From positions 497,901 to 561,900 of the forward strand of contig WBMV01004804.1 of NCBI GenBank assembly GCA_013396655.1: DNA of 64,000 bases, written 5' to 3'. This stretch comes from Campylorhamphus procurvoides. Lineage: Eukaryota > Chordata > Aves > Passeriformes > Dendrocolaptidae. The position numbers and the translations under genes are program-made. Below the pieces are notes generated by a model. The model made no database searches and had not been told where the DNA came from. It saw nothing but the letters and a program-made list of their open reading frames with translations. This document shows, piece after piece, positions 14,600 through 48,500 of this stretch. How positions within the stretch are numbered: position 1 is the stretch's first letter; the number at the start of each line of letters is the position of its first letter.

Positions 14600-15064
14600 T
14601 GAATGTAGTCCCCCAATACCTGCCATGAGACAAACAGTGGTTTGGGAGTAGTTGGCATTGATTTACAGAGGGAAAATCATGCCTGCCTAGCCCAATAGCC
14701 TTCTATAACAAATTGAGATGGTTGGATAAGGGAAGAACAGTGAATGTCACTTATCATGACTTTAGTTGTCACTGTCTCCCATTACATTTGATGGAGTGTG
14801 AACTAGGTAAGTAGACAGGCTGAAAACTAGCTGAGCTACCAGGTTCAAAAGATGGCGACCAGGGGCATGAAGTCTACCTGGAGGTCAGTCACTAGTGATG
14901 TGTTCTGGGGGTTGATCTGGCACCAACTCTGGGGATACCCAGAATGTGACTAGGCACCGTCCTGGGCAGCTGACTTTAGCTGTGACCCTACTTTGAGCAG
15001 AGGCTGGAATAGTCAGTGTCCAGGGGTGCCTTCTGCACTCGAGAATTCTGATTCTGTAGTCCAG
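14600..15064 (+). mobile_element. CR1 LINE fragment with internal deletion
   Basis: From about 14670 the sequence resembles the CR1 reverse-transcriptase segment that reads NHACL, then AFYNK, then a LDFSKAFDTVSH-like block (here degraded, near 14755-14785). It continues to a GGTCAGTCACTAGTG block near 14882. It then jumps to a tail typical of the CR1 3' end (CTTTGAGCAGAGGCTGGA near 14991 and GAATTCTGATTCTGTAG at 15043). The middle is therefore missing. Stops and frameshifts show it is inactive. Confidence 0.65.
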
Positions 15065-15346
15065 GATTGCACAGCTGCACAGTATTAATGATGGCTTGAC
15101 TACAGGGAGCTGCCAAGATTGGGTTTTTTTTCCTACAGTGGGTTTTTTACTTCTACTTAATACCTCTTTTATAGATTAGTAGAAAACTTTTTTTATGCAG
15201 CAGGGAAAGGATTAATCTCAATGTTGGTTCTGAGTTAACGTACTTAATGAATAGATGTTGGCATTTGTGCTTGAAACAGTTTCACTCCAATGCTGTTCAT
15301 TAGAAACCCCAACTGTTCAAAACTACAGAAGCATGACATAGGCTAA

Positions 15347-37155
<21,809 letters not shown>

Positions 37156-37395
37156 TAGGTGTGAGAACAGGATGCAGCTCTTGAAACATATTTTGCATCG
37201 AAAGAACTATAATTTTCTTGTCTTGTAGCTTTTATACTTTATGATGGTTGTACTGATTTATGTAGGCATTTTTTTCTTGGATTGCAATTATTTTGTAAAA
37301 AATTCTGAGCACATTATGTGCCAGATTCCCGTGTTAGTTGTGACCATTGTGTTCTTCTATAAGTTTTCAATAAAATGCTTTTTTCATATTGAGAG
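37156..37395 (+). other. MSH2: MSH2 3' untranslated region
   Basis: A short, AT-rich 3' UTR follows the TGA. It contains an AATAAA at 37369-37374, with a T-rich and then GT-containing stretch just downstream, so cleavage is expected around 37385-37400. The end is inferred from the signal only. A 68-codon frame in this UTR is chance. Confidence 0.8.
37369..37374 (+). terminator. MSH2: MSH2 polyadenylation signal AATAAA
   Basis: A canonical hexamer 214 bases after the stop codon, followed by TGCTTTTTTC. It is the first AATAAA downstream of the coding region. Confidence 0.85.
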
Positions 37396-37617
37396 AATTA
37401 TTGGTGGCACAAACAGAATGCATAATATTTTATCAGAAGCATGCTAGAAGGTAGGAGTAGAGGTGACATACACCTGCCACAGCCTTGAAAAGCAACAGTG
37501 CATACACAGATTCTTTGTCCTATACCATGAGTCTTTTTTGTATGATGCAATTATATTAATTACTTCATCGAAGTTTTAGTAATACTATGTTAGTGCTCTG
37601 TTAGAAAAAAAACCCAT

Positions 37618-38232
37618 CTAAGTGTGCCCAGGTGGGCAAGAAGGCAAATGGCATCCTGGCCTGTATCAGCAATAGTGTGGCCAGCAGGACCAGGGCAGTG
37701 ATGGTCCCCCTGCACTTGACACTGGTGAGGCTGCACCTCAAATCCTGTGTCCCGTTCTGGGCACAGAAAGACACCGAAGTGCCGGAGTGAGTCCAGAGGA
37801 GGGCTACAGAGCTGCTGAAGGGTTTGGAACACCAGCATTATGAGGAGTGGCTGAGGGAGCCGGGGATGTTTAACCTGGGGAAAAGAAGGATTGTGGGGGA
37901 ACCTTATTGCTCTCTACAGCTGCCCGAAAGAAGGGTGTAGTAGGGTGGGGGTCTGTCTCTTGTCTCAGGTAACAAGCAACAGGACCAAAAGAAATGGCCT
38001 CAGGTTGCACCAGAGGAGGTCTACATTGGATATTAGGAAAAATTTCTTCACAGAAAGTGTTGTCAAGCATTGTAAAAGACCGCTCAGGGAAGTGGTTGAG
38101 TCACCATCCCTGGAGGTATTTAAAAGACGTGTAGACTTAGGGACATGGTTTAGTACTGGGCTTGGCAATTGCTGGGTTAATGGTTGGACCTGATCTAAGA
38201 GGTCTTTTCCAACCCAATGTTTCTATGGTTTT
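37618..38232 (+). mobile_element. CR1 LINE, 3' truncated-type copy
   Basis: About 615 bp of CR1 in sense orientation, well preserved. Blocks in order: CCAGGTGGGCAAGAAGGC, GCATCCTGGCCTGTATCAGC, GTGGCCAGCAGGACCAGGGC, GGTGAGGCTGCACCTCAAAT, GGCTGAGGGAGC near 37850, TTGGATATTAGGAAAAATTT at 38025, GTTGAGTCACCATCCCTGG at 38094, and the end TCTTTTCCAACCCA followed by TTCTATGG. The 5' end is truncated, as is usual for CR1. Frames on either strand through it are not genes. It starts about 220 bp after the MSH2 polyadenylation site. Confidence 0.93.
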
Positions 38233-38253
38233 CCAGAAATTTTTTGCATGTGT

Positions 38254-38258
38254 CCCTG
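38254..38258. repeat. 5-bp target site duplication, left copy
   Basis: The bases CCCTG directly precede the LTR start and recur directly after its end at 39592-39596. Confidence 0.85.
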
Positions 38259-38658
38259 TGTCGTGGTTCGACCCTAGATAAATGCCTGATGTCCAGCAAA
38301 ACTCCTTCAAGGCCTCCCCCCACCCCCTTTCACCTTCCAGAGGGAAGAAAAGAAAACCAGCTAGTAATTTACGGCTAGAGATAACCGAAAGAGGAGCTTT
38401 GATTGATACCGCGGGCAAAGCAGAACTTAGAATAATGCTTAAATTTATTGCTAACAAACTAAAAACTAAAACTAAGAAATAAAAACAGGTTAGAAACACT
38501 TTCCCACCACCACCCCTTGATCTGTCCATGCCCCCTCCTTTCCCTGATGGTGTGAGGGACAGGGGAATGGAAGGTTTACAGTCAGTTGTTGTTGGGTCAG
38601 CCATTCGCAGATCTAAGTCCAAAACTCGAGCAACAGTTCTGTCTCAGGGGGTTTTCCT

Positions 38659-38760
38659 GTGGGCTGCAAAGGGGACAGTTCGCTTCACCACAGTCATCAC
38701 CACGGTCACAGGGGAATTACAACTTTGAGTCCTTCCCCTGCGCTCCGTGGGGTCCCCCCC
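38659..38760. repeat. Internal direct repeat of the LTR, left copy
   Basis: The segment has the order GGGCTGCAAAGGGGACAG, GTCATCACCACGGTCA, GGGGAATTACAACTTTGAGT, CTCCGTGGGGTCCCCCC. The same order recurs at 39221-39320 with scattered changes, about 560 bp away, on the other side of the minisatellite. Confidence 0.8.
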
Positions 38761-38860
38761 ACAAGAGAGAGATCCTCTGCTCTCTCGTGGGTCATTCCAT
38801 GGGGTGCAGTCTCTCACGAAAAACTGCCTGTACCTACTTAGTATGGGATTCTCCCTTCAT

Positions 38861-39152
38861 GGGTCTCAGCCGCAAATCTCTGCAAGGCTCTGCTCCACCT
38901 TGGGGGGTCTCCTGCTCAGCGTGGGTCCTCTCCCTCCGTGGGTCTCCGCTGCAAATCTCTGCGAGACTCTGCTCCAGCTTGGGGGGTCTCCTTCTCAGCG
39001 TGAGTCCTCTCCCTTTGTGGGTCTCGGCTGCAGATCTCTGCAGGGCCTCTGCTCCACCTTGGGGGCTCCTCTTGCTGAGCGTGGGTCCTCTCCCTCTGTG
39101 GGTCTCGGCTGCAAATCTCTGCACGACTCTACTCCACCTTGGGGGCCTCCCA
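38861..39152. repeat. Minisatellite, ~79-bp unit, ~3.7 copies
   Basis: Units begin with GGGTCTC at 38861, 38940, 39019 and 39100 (spacings 79, 79 and 81 bp). Each contains GCAGATCTCTGC or GCAAATCTCTGC, a CTGCTCCACCTTGGGGG block, and CAGCGTGGGTCCTCTCCCT. Copies differ by substitutions and small indels. The array lies wholly inside the solo LTR and is GC-rich compared with the surroundings. The unit length is not a multiple of three, so successive copies are read in different frames. Confidence 0.92.
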
Positions 39153-39220
39153 CGAAGTAACAGCTTCTTTCATGCCTCCCCCTGCTCCAATAGGGGGGTC
39201 TTTGCACCCCGATGGATCCC

Positions 39221-39320
39221 ATGGGCTTCGAGGGGACAACTCGTAATCACCATGGTCATCACCAACGTATTCAGGGAATAATAGTTTTAAGTCCGCTCCC
39301 TGATCCGTGGGGTCCCTCCC
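39221..39320. repeat. Internal direct repeat of the LTR, right copy
   Basis: This is the partner of the segment at 38659-38760: GGGCTTCGAGGGGACAAC, GTCATCACCAACGTATTC, GGGAATAATAGTTTTAAGT, GATCCGTGGGGTCCCTCCC. A pyrimidine-rich run (CTCCTTCTCCTCTTCTCC) follows it. Confidence 0.8.
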
Positions 39321-39591
39321 CCTCCTTCTCCTCTTCTCCTCCTGCACTGACCTTGATGTCTGCGTTGTGATGTTGTTAACCCATGGCTGCCGAATTCTAA
39401 CTGCACCACAACTTCTTAAATATGTTTTCACTCAGGGGCGTAACTTAATGGTTCAAAAGTAGGAAGTTTTCCTCGGAGCTGGCCCTCATTGGCCCTGCTC
39501 TATAGGATGGAGGGAAACTTCCAGAGGCTTCCAACAGATGCCAATTTTCCTCTTATATAAAAAAAAACCCTAACCAGATAAACCCACGACA

Positions 39592-39596
39592 CCCTG
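39592..39596. repeat. 5-bp target site duplication, right copy
   Basis: CCCTG directly after the LTR end, identical to 38254-38258. Confidence 0.85.
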
Positions 39597-42500
39597 CATG
39601 AAGCTGAGAAGGAGTGGGATGGACAGGATTTTTTTGGTTTGCTCTATGAATGGCAATGCTTGACTTGAATATACTATGGGCCTGCTCTTCATGCCTGAGT
39701 GGTGATAACTCTTGCATATGTTGGTGGTTTTGTAATGTAAGAAGAGGCTGGAGTGAAGTTACAGTTTAACTGGAACTTCTGAGTTGATCATGATTTGTGA
39801 GGTTGGTCTGTAAGGTAAGAATGCATTGATTTTTATCTGATGTACTTCTCTCATTCAGACAGTTTGAAGGCATGCTGGTACAAGTTTATTTTCTCCTTGA
39901 AATTTAGCATTTTAAAGTGTAGCTCAAGAACACTACCTATATTTAAAACTGTCAGTGTTGAAAGACTAATGGGAAAAGGTGTTTATCGCATGAAATGATA
40001 GGAATAAAATCATGCTGAAGATGCTCAGCACACTTGCTGTGTTCAGAGATTGCATCAGTGGGTGTGTGCTGGGGACAGCAGTTCTGCTGTTAAAGCTGTG
40101 TTGGATTAATGTGTTGCAGTGGTCTGTGTTTAAACACTCCAACAATAGTCATAAGAGGGGTGTGGTGTTCAACTTATTGTTGGATAATACTTGTTAGAAC
40201 TGGGCTTCTTAACAGGAAAACTAAGGGCTTGTTTGAGTGCTGCATAACACCCTTTTAGTCTTTAAATTAAAATGCATTCTACTTAAAAGGACAGAAATAG
40301 ACTTGCATTTACAAACAGCACAGTTGATGCATGGTCTGGAAAAGTGTGTGAATGGAAAAATCTGTTACATAAAGTAATGAAAAATATAGCTGGCTTTGCA
40401 AATTTGATTGGTTCAGGCACAAGCTATCCAAAAATACAGTATTATACATAAAACAGATACATAGAATCAGTTTAGAGGATCAAATACTGCAATGACACCA
40501 CAATTTGTGTTGGATCAAACTGCTTTAACTGTTGCTAGAAATGAGCAGTTCTTGTGAGGGACTGGAATGGCTGGTACTTACAGCCTTGTTCTGCATATGC
40601 TGAAATCCCTGTGGCCTCATCAAAGATGCCCCTTGCTCAGTGTCCTGTCCCTGACTGTGGGAACTGGCATAAAACCATCAGTGGTTATCTCTTCCAGGAA
40701 CTTTTCTGTTTTCCCCTTGGCCCTGTGTGAACCTTCAGTGTCTACAGCACTCTTAGCTGAGTTCTTCACTGAGCTGCCACCTGCAAGAGGGTCCACTTCT
40801 CCGCTTTGAACCTGATTGCCATTTCATTCAGTCCCTCTTGTTTAACATTCTTTGTGTCCACTCTTTCCACTCTGGCTGTGGTGTATCAGTTCAACATGTG
40901 CAGGATGCTGAGGAAAGGCTGCTTTTATTTTTGTGTTGCAATTGGAGGCTGATCGAGCTGTTCTGCATAGCCAGATCTGCCCATCTGAGAGTGAAAGCAT
41001 TACTTGTGTGTTAACTTGGGAGTGATAAGGTACCCTGCCTGGACCAGCTTTGGGCAGCACCTTTATGCTTCAGAAAGGGAGTCATGCATCTGCAGCAAAA
41101 AGGATTCAGTTTTTCTCATGCCCTTCAGTGCTCACAAGGAAGAGGGGTAAAAGTTTATGGGATTTTAAAACTAATCTTTTGAACTATTTTCTCTTCTGTA
41201 CTACACTTCCCCCTCCCTCTGAATGTACTGCTGCTGCCGGATATAGGCAAGAGAAGATCAGGCAGGGTTAAGTCTCCATATGTCCGTGCTGCTTGCAAAC
41301 TGGGTTACAGGTAGTGTGATTTCATGTGAGCAGGCGGATGGCTATTTTTGCCAGTTCTAATTTAGCTTTTTGTTCAGAAAAATACCGATGAGATACGAGC
41401 AATTCCAGAACTTGTCTGCTTATTACAGAGCTGTGCCAAGGAGGCAAAGACTATCAGAGCTTCAAAACAAAGTATTGTGGCTGTTGAGGAGTGGTGAGGC
41501 CCATGTACTGTCAGCCTGGAATGAAGATCCAAGTTTCTCTTTGCTCATTCCCTCGAGAAAGCTTGGCACTGAATGCATACTGCATTTAGTCTGTGCGATT
41601 CCTGTTTATCTAGAAGAGTCTTTAGAAAGAAAACCACATTAAGTGTGGTAAAACAAAAGAGGGGACGTGAGCAAACACTGAAAGAGTTCTTTTCCTTTGA
41701 TCATTTTACTGCCCTTTTAGTGATCAGGAGTTCAAAGTTCAATGTGTTTGTGTGCAGGAGCACCTGGTACACAGCCTGATGAGAAAGTGCTGGCTTTATC
41801 TCTTGAGTTGTGGTCAAAAGCAGGCAAGGTGCTTGGCAGTCAGCAAGCTCCAGTTAGAACTGGGGGACCTGGAGATCAAGCTCACAAATCCAGGGAAGGC
41901 AGCCTGCTGGCTCAGGACTTGGGTGTGCACCTTCTAACTTGCAGTTGTGTGCATTCATCTCAAATAATAATGCAGTCACTAAGTGTCTCTTCCCTCCGGT
42001 GGTTTTGGAATCAGAAATGGGAGGAACATGACTGAGATGAGTCCTTGCCCACTGGCAGCTGTGTTGGCACTGGCTTAAGGAGAATTAAGGCTTCAGAGAA
42101 AGCTTTGGATACCCGCTAGTGAGAAGCTGGCCTGTTAGTGGCCTGGCTTTCTTGAACACAATGACTTTGCACTAGCTCTTAGTAGATGTAGCTGATCAGG
42201 GTTGTTAACCACCCTGTAAGTGACCACAAGTGCTTGTGGTCCAACTTCTCTGGACTTAGGGAAGCCTGTGCAAGAACCCATTGCTGTGCTGGAGGAGATG
42301 CTGCCTTTGCAGATCTGCTGAGGTCTGTGATAGTGTGAGCAGATTAGGATGACAGTTTAAACTGGTTTTCATGACATTTAATGAGTTTTCAAACACACAA
42401 CCAGTACATAGGCTGAGCAATTTCTATGGCTACAGAAGTGTGACAATTGGTCTTACTATTCTGCAGTGTGGCGGATTTATTTGAAAAATCAAGAGCAGTT

Positions 42501-45500
42501 GCTGCTCTGCATCCGAAGTAGTGTGAGGTTGTGCATTGAATATTTTGCATCTTGCTAATTTGGGAAAAAAGGAAAGTTAATTGGCCTCAAGAGCCTGAAA
42601 ACTTAAAAGATAGTGGGAGATGTGCCTTCATTTCTGTGAGACAGCTGCAACCCTTGTAGGCAGAACTTGCCTGTTGATGCTGCCTGTTTTCTGAAAAAGC
42701 ATTGTTTGCAGTTGTGTCTCAGATATTCCTGTTCATCTCCCAGCCTTGCAGCTGCCTTTCCCAGCCTGTTGCTTTTCTTCTGCCTACTCCTGTCAGGCTC
42801 CTGCACTGTTCTGTACACGGGAGCACCTTGCACTGCTATTTTTGTGTGTGTGCATGTCTTTCAGCTGTCAGCAATGCTTTTTACCCTTTGCACTGGGGTG
42901 GCACAGGGGTAGATATATCCCTTGCATGTGCTACTTTGCCAGTCAAACTGAGAGGGAGCAACCTCTGCTGTTGAAGAGGGAAGTGACAATTTCTAAGTGT
43001 TTTTTTGTGGCAGCTGGGACTTGCTCTCTTGACACCGTGTCCCCTGTCACCCGGCCCAGCAGCAGTGACTGTAGCTGAGGGAAACAATACTGTAAAGCAG
43101 ATGGCAGGTTGTGTTTGCTCCAGCAGCTGCAGGGAGTAGCACTTTCCTAGAGGTGAGGAAATACATTTGCCTTTTCACCATTGTGGAAAAAGGTGCCTTG
43201 GCACCTGGTTTGAGTTGCTGGATGCTTGTGGCAGTTTCCACAAGGGTGTAATTGTTCTGTCTTCATAGGGATGGTGAAAAGCTGAAAACAGCTGTGCTAA
43301 ACAACAAGAGCCAAGGGAAAAGCTGAGAGTAAATAGCCTGTGCTTATGAGAACATTTCCCCTGCTGAGCCACCTGGTCCTGCTGCATGCAGCAAAGTCAT
43401 TGCTTGTCAGGGCAATGCGCTTGCATGGGGGGTGGCTTCAATATGCTTTTCTTTTTCCAAAAATTAGGCGATTGTTCCTACGAGGGTTGCTGTGGGCTCT
43501 GGCAAGTGGGCCCGACTGCCCTGGCAAACAGCAGACCTTTAACCTGCACAGGGGAGGGCTGTGGCAGGTCACCCTGGCAGTCTGGTCCCATCTCCAACCA
43601 GCTGCTGGACCGTGCAGTGGGGGGAGGCAGGAACCTCAGCACTCCTAAAGTGTCTGTGCCTGCCTGAGGTTACTGGTTTATACCCTGAGGAACATGAAAA
43701 TTTCTCACATTGAGATTTTGAAATAGTATGTTGTTTTCTACTGTCCTGTGTCTTTCTTTTTGCATAGAAATGGCACAAAACTTCAGGAAAGCATCTACCG
43801 CCCTGGACTTTACACCAGAGATTGTCAGTCCTTTTAGCATGTCCACTGGTTTCCCTTGTGTGGCCATTTCCACACTGCTGAGATGCCTCTGACAGCAGGC
43901 AGCCTGAGCTTTTAAACCTCTCTGCATCCACCTGGCCCCATCCAGGCCTGCCTGGGGACCTGCTCTCCCAACACAGGTGCAGCCAGGCTGGCACTGTAGA
44001 GAGCCAAAGTTATCCCAGCAAACTGGGACATGTGGTGTACCTCCTCCCCAGGGTCTTTGGCATCGACAAAAAACGCTCTACAAAGGATCAAAAATGTAGC
44101 TGTCAAAATATGGTCCCAAGCCTTGCAAGGAATGACAGCATGGGTTACCATGGTGCAAGCCTTGGGGGTTTTGGTGACTGTGGTAAATGCCCTTCAGAAG
44201 CATTTCTCTTCTGTCTGGATATTTTCAATACTTTTTCCTAATGTCTTTCTGCTGTAGGTTGTTGCTGACCTGAATGTCCCTTCTTTGGTTTTCAGGGTCT
44301 CAATGTAATGGCAAATAGTTTTTCTGATGCTTTGATGTGCTAATGAAGAAGGTAAAAGTGAAAAATAAGCTTCATATCAATGTTCAACACCAAAATTACC
44401 AGCAAGATGATTCTGATGCTCATTTTTGTGCAGATGATCTGGCTGTAGTCTTTTGTTCACCGTGACCTGGAAAGGCAGCATAGGAGTTGCGGTTTCTATA
44501 CCTACTGATTGCTCCTCTTTTCACCTTGGGCAGTAATAGATTTTTTCAAGCTTATGCTCTTTTTCCGCTTGCAGTGGGTCATCTTTCATATCTTCATTCT
44601 GCCGTGGCATTTATCATTCAATTCAGGGACACTGGGATGCAGTGTAGCAATTCACTTGCACATTAATAGCAATCAATGACATAAAAAGGTAAAAAAAAAG
44701 CCCGCTTACTTTGTGCCTGTGCTGTATAAAAGGATGTGTATTAAAGGGCCAAAGGCTAGTGATGTAGGTGTAGGAAAACAGGGAGGTGCATGTGAGCTAT
44801 GTGAGATGCTCCCTTTCCCTGTCGATGTACATCTGCACTGAAACTCAAGTAGCCCCCAGGGTTTAAAACCAAAACTAAACCAGCTTCCTAACCTGCTGTC
44901 TATGCCCAAACCTGTCATAGGTGCTATTTTCACAGAAGTCCCAACCCTATCTTTGCAGCTTTGCTGTAAAGGGTGCCAGTCTCCCAGATGTTGGCAGACC
45001 ATCAGCAAGGGTGAGAGAGGGCTTGGGAGGGCGGTTCAGGAGGTGTCTTGATACTCCAGCCAGGGGTCAAAGCACCTAATTCCACCTCTCTCCATGCAGT
45101 GAGCATGGGACATGCCAGCGTAGTTACTTCATTTTGTGTTGGCTGCTGTGACAGTATCCTGAGCACTGCAAAAACAAACAACTGGAACAGATGGCATAGC
45201 ATGGCTTGGCTGTGAGGCATCTTTGCACTTCTCCATGCTGGCATGGAAGCCCAAGATGGCAAGAGTGATGACAACAGCTGAGAGTAGCTACCTGGTGTAG
45301 CTCCTATAGTGCTGAGTCCATAGGGTGGACTCCTTTGGCCCAATTTGGGGGAGCCTTGGTTGCTGGACCTGGTAGAAGCCCCAGTCCCCAGCACAGGTTG
45401 TCCTTTCATTGAACATGTTCTGCAAGATGCTATTTCAGGAGTCCTTTGGCCACTACCATTTTGTTCTGGTTACTCCCTTTAATTTAAATAAAATTGTCTG

Positions 45501-48500
45501 AGACCAAAACCACCTGTTTGGGTTTTCCCCAGAAAATAAGTAGCATTTGCTAAGCAGTCAGTGGGCCACCAGCACTGTGAAATACTCGCATGGCTGGGTA
45601 GCTGGTTTAAAATAGTCTTCTGAGGGGGAAGTGTGCCTCCCCAAATGCTGTGGATGCTGAAGGCACTGGGTGGCTGGTGCTCTGCAGCTCCTGTGGGGCC
45701 CCAGCCAGGACCTGCCCACCCCCCTGCAGCAGAGCCCACTTACAGTTCAGTGACACAGCAGATGGAGCAGAGCTAAACTGGCTCTAGCAGACCTGAGTCT
45801 TATTCCTAGTCATCTGATGTACAATTTCATCTACACTAGCATTTTAATGGCTTTTTAAATTTTTTTTTATTTGACTCCAGAAAGGAAATCAATTTCCAAG
45901 AGGGAAGTCTCTCAAAAGCCCCTCTTTCTGTGCTGCTGGGGATGGATTTCAAGCATGATATATTATGATACAACACTGGTTATGAGAAAACCACAGTGCT
46001 GTTTATCTTTCTGCTGTAGAGAGACACAGGATTAATTCTCTGTAATCTCTCTTGTAAGAGATGTGCTCATTCAGTGTGAATTAGAGTAGCTGCATGAAGT
46101 AAATGCTTTTTTTGCCCTGAGATTAGACTGGCTGGTGATTTGGCCCATGAATCCACACTAAAGCTGTTGTGCTCTTAGTAGTTCTCAATGGTTTTATCTC
46201 TCTCTAGAGTGCAGTTTGTACACAAAAGTGTAATTTTCTTACTGGAAAACTTCAGAAACTGATGAGTATCTTACCCATTAGTATTGCAAAGTTCAGTTTA
46301 ACTGTTTTTTTCTAAGAATGAGAACTGGTCTCCATCAGTGACTAGATACTCATTTATCTTGTGCACATAAGAGGAAATAAACCCATCCAAAGACTCTGCT
46401 GTACCTCCCACACATCCTGAGGCTTACACTTCTTAGCATCTTTCTTTTTGTATTTCCCTTTTCAAAGGACATCAGATAAGGCTTCAGGCTGCTTCAAGAT
46501 TTTTTATGTGAACAAGAAGTTTTTTAGGGAGTATAGTAACCGGTACAATAATCTGACATGTGCAGATAATGCCTGAAAACTTGTTCTTTGGCTCAAGACA
46601 AGGTGACACATAAAGGGTGCCTGATATGAACTCCAAGAGCTGCTGTGCCTGCTCTGGGCCATTCCCAGAGGTCTGCTTAAGCAGGGTCTTTATCCAAATG
46701 GGGAAATTTGGTCTGCAAAATGGATTGCAACACATCTGGTCTATAGGGAACAGGCAACCATTAATGCCTTTCTCAGGGATCTTGAAGAAACCTCCATAAC
46801 CATCAGTCAGGGTGGTTTTGGAGAACCTTCCCAGGGCCATAGGAGGTCATGTGCCTTGTCTGCCTCTGGATACCTTTGGCTGATGAAGCAAGGGATGCTC
46901 TTCTCTGCCTCCCCTGCACTTCAGTGTATCCTGAAACACAACGTGCTGCCTTGCACTGTATCAAGCACATGTGCAAATGGGCAATGTAAATTCTTCTGGT
47001 TTTAGTATTATAAAGTTGGATAGGGAAACAGGGAGGAGAGGAGGAACCTATCCCAGAGGAGCATGTATGTAAACTGCAGTGGTACAAGTGGAGAACCACA
47101 GGATTTTCACTTCATATACCACAGTCTGCTCGATTTTGCTGTTATGTAAGTTAGTGACAAAACTTGCATTGATTTGAATAGAGCAGGATGAGGTCACTGT
47201 AAGTCTGGGTGGTTTTCTAATTCTCAGTTCCTGGGGTAGTGAAAACACAAGCCCTGAGCCCTCTGAAGCCGAGTGGGGTCCTGAAGTAGAAGGCTGTGGT
47301 GTGGGGCTGCAGCACCCCTGCCCAGCCTCTGACTGTGGAGGATCCATGTGTGGTCAACACAGAGACCACTGACAGCATCTCAGTTGGACATCAGTCTTTA
47401 ATTAGTCTCCAGGAGAGCTGCTGTGTATCAGACCCATTTGTATTCGCTCCACTCTCATATCTATTTCTCCCTGACTTTGTGGCTATCACCTGTCTTCTCC
47501 ATCTCATTGTTACCTGGTCTCTTTATCTTCCCTTTCCCTGTGTGGTGACAGCACAGATAGTGGTTGGGAACAGAGCCCAGTGATGTGGGAAGCACGTGCC
47601 ATGGCTAAGCAGGGAGTCAGTCCTCTGTGGGAGCGGGACAGGCTGCGATTTTTGGATGCCCTTCACATGCTGCTCTAAAAAAGCCATACAAACAAACAAA
47701 CAAACAAAAGCTGTTTGCACTCAGAAATAGTCCAATATCTTCTTTTACAAAAATGTATACACTAGCAAAGTCTTTCAGTTCCGCCTGTGGAGGAGAGTGG
47801 CTGCAAAGATCGATGCTCTTGAATGAGTGCAGGCAGAACAACTTCAGGACTTGAATGGCAGAAAGTTTGATACAATCAGGTTGTGTTGTGCCTGCTGAAA
47901 ATTCTGCTTTCTAGAAATGCAATCAGGGAAAATTTAAACTTGAGATAATGTTTGAAAGAGGCAACTTGAAGGCTGTGTTGATACACAGAGGTTAGCCTGT
48001 CCCTCAGATGCCTTTGCATTCTCCCAGTGAGTGGGTTAGAGAGGAAAGCTGGCAGGAGACCTTTGGTATTTTAGGAATTGCAGGGCTTGTTAAAATAACT
48101 TGTAATCACCTGTTAAGGTGTAACAGTAACATAAGCATGGCAGTGTGTTGATTGCTTATGTAAGTTCACATAAATGCCTCCTCATGTTTAGTTTATGTTG
48201 ACATTCTTGACCAAAAGTTAGGAAACACTTGGAAAAATTAATATGCATTTAAATATTAAAAAAAATAGAGATAAAATAATTACTAAATTAGTGTTTCTAG
48301 GGACAGCTTTCTGAAACTAATCATTTTTCCCCCACTGTTCTGCACCCTATTTTAGGCCATGTTAAAAACATCCATGGAAGCAGACAAGTTGTGATGAGGA
48401 GGATGTGAAACCCTGTGGCAGAGCATCAGCTCAGCTGTGGCAAAGCCCTGGCTGGGCTCTGCTTGTAGCACTTTCAGAGAGACCAGCTAGAAACCAGCCT

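Larger units (their letters stand above)
38259..39591. mobile_element. Solo LTR of an endogenous retrovirus, 1333 bp
   Basis: The element starts TGTCGTGG and ends CCACGACA, a perfect 8-bp inverted pair with the TG...CA ends of retroviral LTRs. It is bounded by identical 5-bp CCCTG duplications. No gag, pol or env sequence and no second LTR is present, so it is a solo LTR left by recombination. The 5-bp duplication would fit several retroviral classes but not the 6-bp type of alpharetroviruses. An AATAAA on the - strand (TTTATT near 38452) lies about 195 bp from the left end, which would fit a - strand orientation, but this is not decisive. The interior carries a minisatellite and long direct repeats. 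Frames of up to 231 codons inside it are by-products of low stop density and show no known viral protein. Confidence 0.9.

Noticed and set aside
38264..38274. GGTTCGACCCT, similar to a tRNA B box
   Set aside because: No A box or cloverleaf surrounds it. It is simply the start of the LTR.
38137..38622. 161-codon - strand frame with a hydrophobic segment
   Set aside because: It crosses from the CR1 tail over the target duplication into the LTR, so it is assembled from two unrelated repeats.
38586..39281. 231-codon open frame, the longest in the window, with repeated Leu/Ser-rich segments
   Set aside because: It lies inside the solo LTR and is produced by the 79-bp minisatellite. Competing long frames occur on both strands, and no known protein resembles it.
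43569..43994. 141-codon - strand frame
   Set aside because: It is in a GC-richer intergenic stretch with overlapping frames of similar length on both strands and no recognised similarity.
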